Shown: piece by piece, positions 1 to 8,697 of the stretch
Layout of the letters: every line of letters starts with the position of its first letter
How positions within the stretch are numbered: the first letter of the stretch is position 1
Assembly: GCA_039805905.1 (NCBI GenBank)
Contig: JBDIVM010000006.1
Span: 124,001 to 188,000, forward strand
Origin: Thermohalobaculum sp039805905
GTDB lineage: Bacteria > Pseudomonadota > Alphaproteobacteria > Rhodobacterales > Rhodobacteraceae
DNA: 64,000 nt
Reading direction: 5' to 3'
Translations under genes and position numbers: made by a program
The notes under the pieces: generated by a model
Told to the model about the DNA's origin: nothing
The model's input: the letters and a program-made list of their open reading frames with translations, nothing else
Database searches by the model: none

Positions 1-78
1 GCCGGGCCAGTTGATGAAACTCGCCGGTCTTCCGAGTATGTCCTGTTCCGGGCCGAGATTGCGGCAGGACCGCTCTCC

Positions 79-2890
79 TCAAACGGTGGCGAAGGCGAAA
101 TCGGACTGGTCGATGCCGCCCGCGGCACCGATGACGATGATCCGGTCGGCGGCGCCGTAGTCTACGGTCGCGTTCCCGCCGCCGTCGTCGCCGATGGCGA
201 GGTCGCCGAAGCCGAGCGCGCTCGCCGAGAAATCGATCAGCTCGGCGCCATTGTCGAAGTCGTGGATGGTGTCGATGCCGTCGCCGATGGCAAAGACGAA
301 GCTGTCGAGCCCCGACCCGCCGAGGTTCTCGATGCCCCAGAGCGTGTCGTTGCCGAGATCGGCGCTGGACGCCACTTCATCGAAGAGGTTCGCGGCAACG
401 CCAAGCGTGCCATCACCGAAGTCGGCCGTATCGTTGCCGTCCTCGCCATGGACGATGTCGTCGCCGCACCGCCACGCAGGACATCGTTTCCGAGGCCGGC
501 ATAGAGCTCGTCATTGCCGCTGCCGCCGGCGAGAAAGTCGAAACCATCGTCCCCGGCCAGGCGGTCGGTCCCCTCGCCGCCGGCGAGCGTGTCGCCGCCG
601 GCGCCGCCACCGATAATGTCCGCCCCCGCGCCGCCGAAGATCTGGTCCGCGCCCTCGCCGCCGTCGAGCACGTCGTCGCCCGCCTCGCCGGCGATGAAGT
701 CGTCGCCGGCATTGCCGGCGAAGAGGTTCGCGCCCGCATCGCCGAAGAGGCCGTCATTGAAGCCCGAGCCACGGACCGCTTCGATGCTGATCAGCGTATC
801 GCCCTCGGCATGGCCGCCGCTGCCGGTCCCGGCGGCGAGCGACACGGTGACCGCGCCGGGCGAGATGCTGTAGCTGACCTGGTCGATGCCGCCGAGGCCG
901 TCGTAGCTATCCGCGCCGCCGCTGCCGAGCACCGCGTCGTTCACCATAGTGAGCGCCGGCGTCTCGGCGGTGTCATCGCCCGCCGTCAGCTTGATCTGCT
1001 GGCCTTCCGGAACGACGATCGCATCCCCGTGGATCTCGGCGCCGAGGATGAACCATTCCGCAATCTCCACGGGCCTCAGCGTCGCCGGGTCGGGGAAGGG
1101 GGAATCGAACGGGCCGAACACCGCCTGGACCTGCCGCTGCGCCGGGTTGCCGGGATCGAGGAAGTCCCACGAGGCGACCTGCTGCCCGTTGACCTCGGGC
1201 AGGAAGGTGACCGTCTCGACATTGCCGCCGCTGTAGTCCCAGAGCTCCCGCGGCTCGCCGTTGTTGTCGACCGTGACGGTGCCGAGCCGCTGGAGGTCCT
1301 CGAAGACCTCGCCCTCGAACTCGAAGGTCTGCACACGGCATATCTCGTCCGTCGGGTCCGGGTTCACCAGCACCAGGTCGATCGCGTCCCAGTTGAAATT
1401 CGGGCCGAGGCCGAGGTCGCCGAGGCTGAACGAGGTGAAGCTCTCGTTGGTCAGCCCGTCGATCCGGATGGCCAGGATGCCGAGATTCGCCGGCAGGTTC
1501 GCCTCGACCGTCGCGCCCCCGACGCCCTGGTCGTAGCTGACATAGATCTGGTCGGCGCCCGCCCCGCCCCAGATGATGTCGGGGCCGCCTGCCTCGGTGT
1601 CGTTCCGGCCGCCGATCCGGAGGATGTCGGCGCCTTCGCCGCCTGCCAGGCGATTCTGCGCGCCGTTGCCGGTGATGTCGTCGGCATCCGGCGAGCCGAT
1701 GACGTTCTCGAAGTTCAGGACCTCGATCTGCTGCCCGGAAAACGTCAGGGTTCCGGCCTCGTTCGCCTCCTTCAGCTCGACCAGGGCACCGGAGCCGCCG
1801 GCAGCCGCGGCGGAGAGGTCGATGGTGTCGCCGGCATCCGGGCCGTCATCGCTCGAGAGCGCGTCGAATTTCGTTCCCCCGATGTCGACGGGGAGCGCGG
1901 TGACGCCGAGAACATCGGAGCCGAGGGTCAGAAGCACGCTCTCGAAGTTCAGGAATTCGTCCGTCCAGGCGCCGCCGACACCCGTTCCCTCCGCCTGGAA
2001 CACGGTGGGATTGCCGGCATCGCCCGGCGTCTTGATCGTGACCGAGACCCGGCCGACATTCTCGTAGGTGAGCGTGTCGCCGCCGGGATCGGTGTGTTCG
2101 CCTCCGTCAAGGTAGTCGCTTCCATCCGACCCGAAAACCGTATCATTATCCTCGCCGCCAGCGACAAAGTCATTTCCGTCACCACCATTCAACGTGTCAT
2201 CGCCCTCTAGGCCATGAAGAAAGTCGTCTCCTCCGGCGCCGAAAATCTCGTTCTCAAAAAACTGCCAACAATTATATCGTTTGAATTCGACGTTTCTGGC
2301 ATTTTGAACGAGCCAGCGAGCACTCGTTGGTCCCAGATAAACGTGTTGTCGATATTTACAGTCTCTCCGTTGACCAAGCCATTTGGATAGTTTGGTATCG
2401 TTGCGTTAGGGACACTGAAAAAATAACCAGAGCTTTGTTCTAACTCCAAGTCTTGCATTATTTTATTTGTAAGATTTTCCGTATCTCCATGGAAATCAAA
2501 ATTGTCAATAAAGATCAAATTGGGATCTGTGTCCGACAGCCCTTTTAATACATGTATAACTTCGTGCGCCAATATACGCGCAACAGAGAATTCGTATATT
2601 AGTCCGTCTTTCCCCACAAAGGAGGTATCGTTTATCGTGTCAATATCAAGATATACCTCCATCAACGCCTCGTCTGCAGCTCCAAGCACGCCTGGAGAAA
2701 AGAAAAACTTCAAATTCCCCTGCTTTTGCAGAATGCTGTCGAGCAGATCTTTGCCAGTAGTTCCGCTATTATAAATCGTGCCTAATGCATCAAATATCAA
2801 ATCACCTTGCGATAAACCTCCAGGCCCGGCAGGCTGCTCAAAAAAGTAGGGATCGATAAATATTTTATCAGCTATAGACTAAGGTAGCAT
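79..2890 (-). pseudogene. Decayed RTX (haemolysin-type Ca-binding) protein with an N-terminal HExxH domain
   Basis: The minus strand carries one recognisable protein broken by three lesions. A ribosome-site-like AAAGGGA precedes an ATG at 2888-2890, but codon 4 is an amber stop (2879-2881). The frame then stays open through a zinc-metalloprotease-like segment with HEVIH (HExxH). At the T6 run (A6 on the plus strand, 2256-2261) the reading must move by -1 to enter glycine/aspartate-rich nonapeptide repeats of the GGxGxDxx type, such as GGDGND and GGAGAD. A second -1 change near 465-473 is needed to reach the C-terminal tail that ends at 79. With the lesions repaired, the product would be a secreted calcium-binding protease-like protein of roughly 930 residues, exported by a type I system. 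Such a system is known for the family but not seen here. I infer gene decay; consensus sequencing errors at the two shifts are an alternative. Confidence 0.72.
2255..2262 (-). other. T TTT TTG heptamer at the first RTX frame change
   Basis: On the minus strand, in the frame of the HExxH segment, the codons read AGT TTT TTG, which places a T TTT TTG heptamer of the X XXY YYZ type exactly where a -1 shift is needed. After slippage the next codon is GAG and the frame continues into the RTX repeats. A simple loss of one T from a T7 run gives the same picture. No stem-loop or pseudoknot was verified downstream. Confidence 0.4.
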
Positions 2891-2911
2891 CGCAATCCCT
2901 TTCAACTGGCT

Positions 2912-3367
2912 CTAGCGGCATTCCTTGCGGTATCTTTGATTCGGCTCACAGATATACGTTGCGTGCCCTTGACCCCCCAAATAACTCTCCAGAGTTCGCC
3001 ATTTAAACGGGATAAGCTCCCAGACTGGACGACTTGTGTCACAAGGGGTTTCAATAATCCTTTCACAAAGAACAGTATAAGATGCACATAATATTGGAAA
3101 AGCCTCTTCCTTTTGGTGCCCCCAAATATTAATCGTCCAGCATCTTGTCGTCTTGCCCAGGAGGAGGTCTCGCATCGCGCCTACATCTGGCCGTACATAC
3201 GCAAGACGGAATCGATGGTTAATGTTCGAGAAGTATATTGATCCATCGTCATCAATTTTTATTATCTCATCAACAAAATTGAGATTTGGTCCGCGATCTG
3301 AAATAGCATTTTTCGGAGGCACGGTCAATAATATCGCAATGGATATCATGACTAATGTCTTGCGCAT
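2912..3367 (-). CDS. Small secreted protein of unknown function
   Basis: I do not recognise this 151-residue protein. The start chosen is the ATG at 3367, because residues 1-20 (MRKTLVMISIAILLTVPP) then form a clear signal peptide; the frame stays open upstream, but that stretch reads like non-coding sequence. The mature part has several cysteines and a short stretch around GSIYF and HRFRLAYVRPD that faintly recalls the start of thermonuclease-like folds. That resemblance is too weak to name it. Base composition is AT-rich, unlike most of the window, and matches the adjoining decayed RTX gene, so both may have arrived together. Its stop lies 21 bases before the putative start of the RTX pseudogene on the same strand, so the two may have been co-transcribed. 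Confidence 0.5.
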   Translation of the reverse strand: MRKTLVMISIAILLTVPPKNAISDRGPNLNFVDEIIKIDDDGSIYFSNINHRFRLAYVRPDVGAMRDLLLGKTTRCWTINIWGHQKEEAFPILCASYTVLCERIIETPCDTSRPVWELIPFKWRTLESYLGGQGHATYICEPNQRYRKECR

Positions 3368-3957
3368 TACAGCCCGTAGGGTGGGTTCTTCGAGCCCACC
3401 GTTCTTGCCGTTTCCCCTCTGGTCGTCAGTCACGGCGGCAGGGCCGGTTGATCGGGCGCCGTTCCCGGCCGCGTCGCGCATTGCCGCAGCGGTGCGCCGG
3501 GGCGCAGGCTGCGCTTGCGTCGCTGGCTCCAAAGCTGTCAACACAATGTTTAATGCCAGTCTCCTGCTCCGGGGCGCCAATCTTCAGCGCCTCCGGCAAT
3601 GTCGCTATGTTCGACTGTCGCGGAAACGATGTGCAAACCGCTTCGGATTCGTCAAGGAATTAGTTTCCGCCTCCCGTAACAAGAACATCTGTCTGAAACG
3701 GAATATAAAACTTCATTATCTCACATCATACTTTTACCTTCCGACCTTCGCCCGCCCGAGCGCGCGCTTCGCCGCCTGAAGGTTGCCCGGCATGGCGGGT
3801 GTGGACGCCGGCGAGGCATGATTGCGGCGCCCGCCACCCCCTCCCGCGCACAGGCTCTCACACATGCTCTCTCACATTCAGATTCGTGAAATCGTTTGAT
3901 TTCAGTACCTTGACCCCCTTCTCAAGCTTGAGAAGCCCCGCCCCGCTCACGCCCCCC
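3368..3957. other. Intergenic region without a convincing gene
   Basis: About 590 bases between the small secreted protein and the dehydrogenase gene. The part from 3650 to 3760 is AT-rich; from about 3780 the composition returns to that of the chromosome. Open frames here lack plausible starts or family resemblance. Apart from the short inverted repeat at 3380-3400 I see nothing definable. Confidence 0.5.
3380..3400. repeat. Inverted repeat GGTGGG...CCCACC
   Basis: GGTGGG (3380-3385) and CCCACC (3395-3400) form a short hairpin stem that extends inward with one G-T pair around a 3-base loop. It sits just upstream of the start of the small secreted protein gene. The sequence resembles dispersed extragenic palindromes seen in many proteobacteria, but only one copy was noticed in this window. 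Confidence 0.35.
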
Positions 3958-5058
3958 TCATGCCTCGGCCCGCTCCAGCGCCGCCCCGACGGCGGCGAAG
4001 ACCGCCGCCGTGCCGGCCGTGCCGCCGAGCTCGCAGGTCCTGAGCGTGCCGGGCGCGAAGGCCGCATCCACCGCCCGGCGGATCAGCGCCCCGGCGCGGG
4101 CCGCCTCGGCGACCCCCTTCTCGCGCCCTAGCCACTCCAGCATCATCGCGCCCGAGAGGATCATCGCGGTCGGGTTGGCGATGCCCTTCCCCGCGATGTC
4201 CGGCGCCGAGCCGTGGCAGGGCTGGAACACCGCATGTTCGTCGCCGATATCGGCCGAGGGCGCGTAGCCCATCCCCCCGATCAGCCCGGCGCCGAGATCC
4301 GAGAGGATGTCGCCGAACATGTTCTCGGTGACCAGCACGTCGAGCTCCCAGGGCCGCGTCACCATCATCAGCGCGCAGGCATCGACATAGAGGTGGTCGG
4401 CCCGCACGCCCGGAAACGCCCCGGCGCGGGCATCGAAGATCTCGCGGAACCAGGCGAAGGCCCGGAACACGTTCGCCTTGTCGACGCAGCTCGCCCGGCC
4501 CCTGCCGCCCGCCGCGGCCCGCTCGGCCGCCAGCCTGAGCCCGAAGTCGTGCAGCCGCTCGGTGGTGGCCCGCGTCAGCACCAGGGTCTCGGTGGCGCGG
4601 TCCGCCGTGACCTCGCCCCGCCCGTGCGAGGCAAACAGCCCCTCGGTCGACTCGCGCAGGATCACGAAGTCCATGTCCCGCGCCCGCGGGTCGGCCAGCG
4701 CAACCGGCACGCCGGGGATCGCCCGGATCGGCCGCACGCCGGCATAGAGCCCGAACTCGAAGCGCAGGTCGAGCTGCGGCGCGACCTCGGTCCCGTCCGG
4801 GTAGCGCACCGAGGGCAGCCCCATCGCGGCCAGCAGGATCGCATCCGCCTTCGCCGCCGTGGCCAGCGACTGCTTCGGCAGCGCCACCCCGTGGTCGCGG
4901 TAATGCGCCGCGCCGGCCGGGCAATGCTCCGGCGTGAGCGAGAACCCGCCGGTCCGACCCGCTGCGCTCTCGATCAGCCGGAGCGTCGGCCCGGTCACCT
5001 CCGCGCCGATGCCGTCGCCGGGAAACACGGCGATGCGGAAATCCGCCGAATTGGCCAT
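3958..5058 (-). CDS. Isocitrate/isopropylmalate dehydrogenase family oxidoreductase
   Basis: A 366-residue metal- and NAD(P)-dependent beta-decarboxylating dehydrogenase. The start MANSADF places the hallmark FPGDGIG motif at residues 13-19. Further family marks are ESTEGLF in the middle, the D-rich metal-binding stretch NMFGDILSD, and a C-terminal CHGSAPDIAGK loop that binds the cofactor. Members oxidise 2-hydroxy acids such as isopropylmalate, isocitrate, homoisocitrate or tartrate. The substrate loop (LRFEFGLYAGVRP) differs from the canonical LeuB of this window at 55015-56124, so this is not the leucine enzyme. It stands alone, next to Tad genes, with an acid-sugar operon 3 kb away. A tartrate or malate-like substrate is possible but is inference. 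Confidence 0.85.
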   Translation of the reverse strand: MANSADFRIAVFPGDGIGAEVTGPTLRLIESAAGRTGGFSLTPEHCPAGAAHYRDHGVALPKQSLATAAKADAILLAAMGLPSVRYPDGTEVAPQLDLRFEFGLYAGVRPIRAIPGVPVALADPRARDMDFVILRESTEGLFASHGRGEVTADRATETLVLTRATTERLHDFGLRLAAERAAAGGRGRASCVDKANVFRAFAWFREIFDARAGAFPGVRADHLYVDACALMMVTRPWELDVLVTENMFGDILSDLGAGLIGGMGYAPSADIGDEHAVFQPCHGSAPDIAGKGIANPTAMILSGAMMLEWLGREKGVAEAARAGALIRRAVDAAFAPGTLRTCELGGTAGTAAVFAAVGAALERAEA

Positions 5059-5406
5059 CGGTGCTCCTTTCCGGGCCGCCCCGCGCATCCGCCCGCGAAA
5101 TGCAGGCGCCGCACTCCCCTTTTGAGCGGTTTCCCGGCGGACTTGCAACCGGCCGGCGCACGGCCCGAACGGCGCCGGACTGCCCGCGGCGTCATGTATA
5201 CGCTCAACCATCGGTTGAATAGGTATCAATGCCTACTCATGTTTACAAAACCAAGACTCGCGGTACTGCGCTGATCACCCTCACAAAATCGTCCTATCGG
5301 GGTATTGAAGAGAAACCTTCTCAACTTGTCGTTGCGCTATATTAGAATTTTTGCTATTCCATGAACGGTGGTGGATGTTTGTAGTGTAGCGTGGTGGGGG
5401 TGCGTC
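5059..5406. other. Divergent intergenic region between the dehydrogenase and the Tad genes
   Basis: About 350 bases with no gene. It should hold the promoters for the leftward dehydrogenase and the rightward Tad set. The part from 5210 to 5390 is more AT-rich than its surroundings and includes TATATT at 5338-5343, a possible -10 element for the Tad genes. Only the palindrome at 5204-5218 stands out. Confidence 0.45.
5204..5218. promoter_or_regulatory. Palindrome TCAACCATCGGTTGA upstream of the dehydrogenase
   Basis: A perfect 6-base inverted repeat with a 3-base centre lies about 145 bases upstream of the dehydrogenase start. A GTATAC core (5196-5201), typical of FCD-type GntR operators, is next to it. 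Position and symmetry suggest a regulator binding site, but no regulator gene adjoins it, so the call rests on symmetry alone. Confidence 0.35.
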
Positions 5407-6855
5407 ATGACCCTTCTCGAAGTCATTGCCCGTACCGGGCGGGTTTCCGCGTATCGTGCGAGTCGGCTGGGCCGTTTTGCCTCGGACGAGACCGGTGGAA
5501 TCACGATCTTCGTCCTGATCCTGATGATCCTTCTGCTTGTCGCCGGCGGCATGGCGGTGGACTACCAGCGCTACGAGCTGGCGCGTGCCGACCTGCAGGA
5601 CGCGCTCGACCGTGGCGTTCTCGCGGCGACCAACACGAACCAGAGCTATGATCCGAACGGGCCGCTGACGCTGGACGAGCAGGCCGTGGCGCTGATCGCC
5701 GACTACATGGCCGTGCGCAACTTCACGCCCGGTGGCTTCCAGATCAATGCGGCGATGACCGAGACAGGCGGCGGACGCTCGATCGTCGCCTCGGCGACCG
5801 AGCCGATGGAGACGATCTTCCTCCGCCTCATGGGCATCACGACCATGGACGTCACGGTGAACTCCGGGGCGATCCAGGCAATTCCCCGGCTCGAGATCAC
5901 CCTGGTGCTCGACGTGTCCGGCTCGATGGGCTGGAACTCGACGTCGTCGCCCGGCACCAAGATCGCCCAGCTCAAGGTCGCCGCCAAGGACTTCCTCGAC
6001 ACCGTCCTGTCGGCGGACAACGGCGCCCAGACGCTGATCTCGATCGTGCCCTTCTCCGAGCAGGTGGCACTGCCGCGCGAGATGGCGGATGTCTACAATC
6101 TCGACCGGCACCACGACTTCTCGAGCTGCTTCGATTACCGCGATCTCGACTTCGACACCACGGGCATGCCGGTCAATCCAGGCACGGCCTACCGCCAGGG
6201 CCAGCACTTCATCGAGAGCGGCAGCGGCGCGTCGCGGCGCTACGGCTGCCCACTGATCCGGAACGCGATCACGCCGTTCTCGAACGACGCCACGGCCCTG
6301 AAGGCGGCGATCGATGCCCTGGGGACCGAATCCTGGACCGCGACCTATATGGGGATGAAGTGGGGCACGGCGCTGCTCGACCCCTCGTCGCGCCCGGTCG
6401 TCGACGCAATGATCGCGGCGGGCGATCTCGCCCCGGAATTCGCCGGCTGGCCGAACGACTGGACCGACCCGAGCGTGCGGAAGATCACCGTGGTCATGTC
6501 GGACGGCCAGAACACCAAGCTGAACATGATCCACGACAGCGATTATGCCCAGCACACTCCGTCGTACTGGGACACCAATGCGCCGAAGAGCGGCGAGAAG
6601 TTCGCGCTGATCGACAACGGGATGACCGGCGCCGGCGATGTGGTGCTGAAGCAGATCTGCGACCAGAGCAAGCTCGGCTTCAACTCGACCGTCTACACCA
6701 TCGGATTCGAGCTTGCGGGCCAGCCTCTCGCCGAAGCGGCGCTGGGTGACTGCGCCTCGTCGCCCTCGACCTTCTACCTGGTCAATGGTGTCGAGATTTC
6801 CACCGCCTTTGCGAACATCGCCGACGAGATCGTGAACCTCAAGCTCACGAACTGA
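5407..6855 (+). CDS. TadG-like pilus-assembly protein with von Willebrand A domain
   Basis: A 482-residue protein. Residues about 31-52 form a hydrophobic membrane segment (ITIFVLILMILLLVAGG) just after a GG-containing leader, the usual TadE/TadG arrangement. A von Willebrand factor A domain follows, with the metal-site motif DVSGS at residues 169-173 and a later VVMSDG. In the Tad system such proteins lie in the envelope and assist Flp pilus assembly or surface attachment. The ATG at 5407 is preferred because it leaves a short basic leader before the membrane helix. The gene heads a co-directional run of three, but no tadA/B/C ATPase or platform genes occur in this window, so it may be an accessory or outlying set. 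Confidence 0.82.
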   Translation: MTLLEVIARTGRVSAYRASRLGRFASDETGGITIFVLILMILLLVAGGMAVDYQRYELARADLQDALDRGVLAATNTNQSYDPNGPLTLDEQAVALIADYMAVRNFTPGGFQINAAMTETGGGRSIVASATEPMETIFLRLMGITTMDVTVNSGAIQAIPRLEITLVLDVSGSMGWNSTSSPGTKIAQLKVAAKDFLDTVLSADNGAQTLISIVPFSEQVALPREMADVYNLDRHHDFSSCFDYRDLDFDTTGMPVNPGTAYRQGQHFIESGSGASRRYGCPLIRNAITPFSNDATALKAAIDALGTESWTATYMGMKWGTALLDPSSRPVVDAMIAAGDLAPEFAGWPNDWTDPSVRKITVVMSDGQNTKLNMIHDSDYAQHTPSYWDTNAPKSGEKFALIDNGMTGAGDVVLKQICDQSKLGFNSTVYTIGFELAGQPLAEAALGDCASSPSTFYLVNGVEISTAFANIADEIVNLKLTN

Positions 6856-6894
6856 GCCGCGGCGGCTGCAACCTGTTTGGGTGAGACAACCAAG

Positions 6895-7416
6895 ATGCTG
6901 AGAAACCTCCGGAGCTTCCTCGCCGATCAGGCTGGCAACGCGACCATGGAGTTCGTGATCGTGTTCCCGGTGCTGATGTGGTTTGTGCTGACGATCTTCG
7001 AGACCGGCTTCATTGCGACGCGCGTCGTGCTGCTGGAGCGCGGGCTCGACATTGCCGCGCGCGACCTGCGTCTCGGCATCGACCCGACCATGGACCACGA
7101 CAAGCTGAAGACGCTCGTCTGCGACAACTCGGCGATCCTGGTCAACTGCGAGCGCGACCTCATCCTCGAGGTGGTCGAGCTCGACATCGACAGCGCCTAC
7201 CCGCAGAACCAGGCCAACTGCATCGACCGGACCGGGGAGATCGAGCCCACGCTCACCTTCAATCCCGGCGGTCGAAACCGGATCATGTTCGTGCGCGCCT
7301 GCATGATCGTCGACCCGATCTTTCCCGGCCTCGGCATCACGCTCGGCCTGCAGAAGGACAGTTCCGGCGGTCTCCAGATGGTCGCCTACACCGCCTTCAT
7401 GAATGAGCCTGCGTGA
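6895..7416 (+). CDS. TadE-like envelope protein
   Basis: A 173-residue protein. The pattern DQAGNATMEFVIVFPVLMWF, with one membrane helix at about residues 19-40, is the TadE-like signature: a short basic leader, a G before the helix and a conserved E in it. The rest is periplasmic and contains four cysteines that could form disulfides. The gene lies 39 bases after the TadG-like gene and directly before a second TadE-like gene. TadE-like pseudopilins are processed by the prepilin peptidase TadV in the known pathway. The ATG at 6895 is chosen; a TTG 18 bases upstream is in frame but would lengthen the leader without benefit. Confidence 0.78.
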   Translation: MLRNLRSFLADQAGNATMEFVIVFPVLMWFVLTIFETGFIATRVVLLERGLDIAARDLRLGIDPTMDHDKLKTLVCDNSAILVNCERDLILEVVELDIDSAYPQNQANCIDRTGEIEPTLTFNPGGRNRIMFVRACMIVDPIFPGLGITLGLQKDSSGGLQMVAYTAFMNEPA

Positions 7417-7430
7417 CGAGGAGCCTGATC

Positions 7431-8021
7431 ATGCTACAGAGCCCGTTCACCCGTCTCTCCGGTGCATTCGCCCGGGACGAGCGCGGCAGCATCTCGATCG
7501 AGTTCATGATCGTGATGCCGCTCCTGCTGTTCCTCACCACCGGAGGTATCGCCTTCTGGGACGCGTTCCACTCGAACAGCCAGACGGCCAAGATCGCCTA
7601 TGCGGTCAGCGACATCATGAGCCGGCACGACGCCGTCGACGATACCGACATGGCCTATCTCTATGCCGTGCAGGACAAGATGATGGCCGCGGATCTTGAC
7701 CGGCGGTCGCTGCGAATCTCGAGCATCTGCTTCGAGGACGGCCAGCATCGTGTGCTCTGGTCCTACAGCAACAGCAGCGCGGACACGATCCCGCCGGCGG
7801 CGCTCGAGGACGAGGACATTCCGGTCGAGGCCCTGCCGGAGATGGCACCGCAGGATTCGGTCATCCTGACCGAAGTCGAGGCCCGCTGGCAGCCCTACTT
7901 CCTGAATGTCGGCCTTGGCGAAAGGGTCTGGCGATCGGTGCTGGTCAGCCGCCCCCGCTTCGTCAAGATCATCCCGCATACGGGGCTGAATCCCTCGAAC
8001 ATCTGCCCGGACGAAAGCTAG
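7431..8021 (+). CDS. Second TadE/TadG-like envelope protein
   Basis: A 196-residue protein with the same layout as its neighbour: basic leader, RGSISIEFMIVMPLLLF signature and one membrane helix near residues 20-42, then a periplasmic region without recognisable catalytic residues. GAGGAG (7418-7423) precedes the ATG at 7431 at normal spacing, which decides the start over an in-frame GTG at 7413. It is the third gene of the Tad-type run and probably forms a complex with the two upstream products at the cell envelope. Confidence 0.75.
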   Translation: MLQSPFTRLSGAFARDERGSISIEFMIVMPLLLFLTTGGIAFWDAFHSNSQTAKIAYAVSDIMSRHDAVDDTDMAYLYAVQDKMMAADLDRRSLRISSICFEDGQHRVLWSYSNSSADTIPPAALEDEDIPVEALPEMAPQDSVILTEVEARWQPYFLNVGLGERVWRSVLVSRPRFVKIIPHTGLNPSNICPDES

Positions 8022-8058
8022 GGCCGGCGGCAGCCGGGCCGTCCCGCAACCCTCCGGG

Positions 8059-8697
8059 TCAGCCCGGAAACCTGACCCGGAGGTCCGCGACCTGTGCCTG
8101 GGTCAGGAACCGGGTGCGCTCGCCGCGGAGCATCAGATAGAGCCGCGCCGTCTCCTCCAGCTCCTCGGCGGCGTAGACCGCGCTCTCCAGCGACCTTCCT
8201 GCGACCACCGGCCCGTGATTGGCCAGCAGCATCGCGTGGTGATGCCGCGCCTTCTCGCGCACCGCCTCGGCCAGCGCCCGGTCGCCCGGCGGGAAATAGG
8301 GCACCAGCGGCAGCTTGCCGACACGCATGACGTGGTAGGCCGTGACCGGCGGCAGCACGTCCTCGGGGTCCAGGTCGGCGAGGCACGACACTGCGACCGA
8401 ATGGGTGGAATGCAGATGGACCACCGCCGTCATCTCCGGCCGCTCCTGATACATCGCGAGGTGCAGGAACGCCTCCTTCGACGGCGCGTCCCCCGAGCGG
8501 TGCGACCCGTCCCGCCCCACCAGCGCGAGCCGCGACGGGTCGAGCCGGCCCATGCAGGAATTGGTCGGCGAGACAATCATGCCGGCCTCGGTCAGCACCG
8601 AGATGTTGCCCGACGCGCCGCAGCCATAGCCCCGGTCGAAGAGCGACTTCGCCAGGATGCAGATCTCCTCGCGGAGCTTCGCCTCGGCAGCGTTCAT
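8059..8697 (-). CDS. otnC: Class II aldolase/adducin family, OtnC-like 3-oxo-tetronate 4-phosphate decarboxylase
   Basis: A 212-residue class II aldolase-fold protein. The zinc-binding pattern is visible: H94 and H96 in HLHSTH, H161 in LLANHGP, and the acidic residue E75 in SKEAF. The N-terminal GYGCGASGNIS phosphate-binding stretch is typical of the family. The start overlaps the stop of the DUF1537 kinase gene by 4 bases (ATGA), showing translational coupling. In characterised pathways OtnC decarboxylates the 3-oxo-tetronate 4-phosphate made by the OtnK kinase, giving dihydroxyacetone phosphate and CO2. That context is the main reason for preferring OtnC over fuculose-phosphate aldolase. 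Confidence 0.85.
   Translation of the reverse strand: MNAAEAKLREEICILAKSLFDRGYGCGASGNISVLTEAGMIVSPTNSCMGRLDPSRLALVGRDGSHRSGDAPSKEAFLHLAMYQERPEMTAVVHLHSTHSVAVSCLADLDPEDVLPPVTAYHVMRVGKLPLVPYFPPGDRALAEAVREKARHHHAMLLANHGPVVAGRSLESAVYAAEELEETARLYLMLRGERTRFLTQAQVADLRVRFPG

Noticed and set aside
79..2200. CRISPR-like repetitive DNA
   Set aside because: The repeats are coding RTX nonapeptide units of varying sequence, not identical repeats with unique spacers.
810..2210. Long plus-strand open frame (466 codons) across the RTX repeats
   Set aside because: It is antisense to clear RTX repeats and arises from GC-rich codon bias; its product is low-complexity and matches no family.
5281..7098. Minus-strand open frame of 605 codons opposite the TadG-like gene
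   Set aside because: The opposite strand has a VWA domain, a membrane helix and proper gene context; this frame has none and is a shadow.
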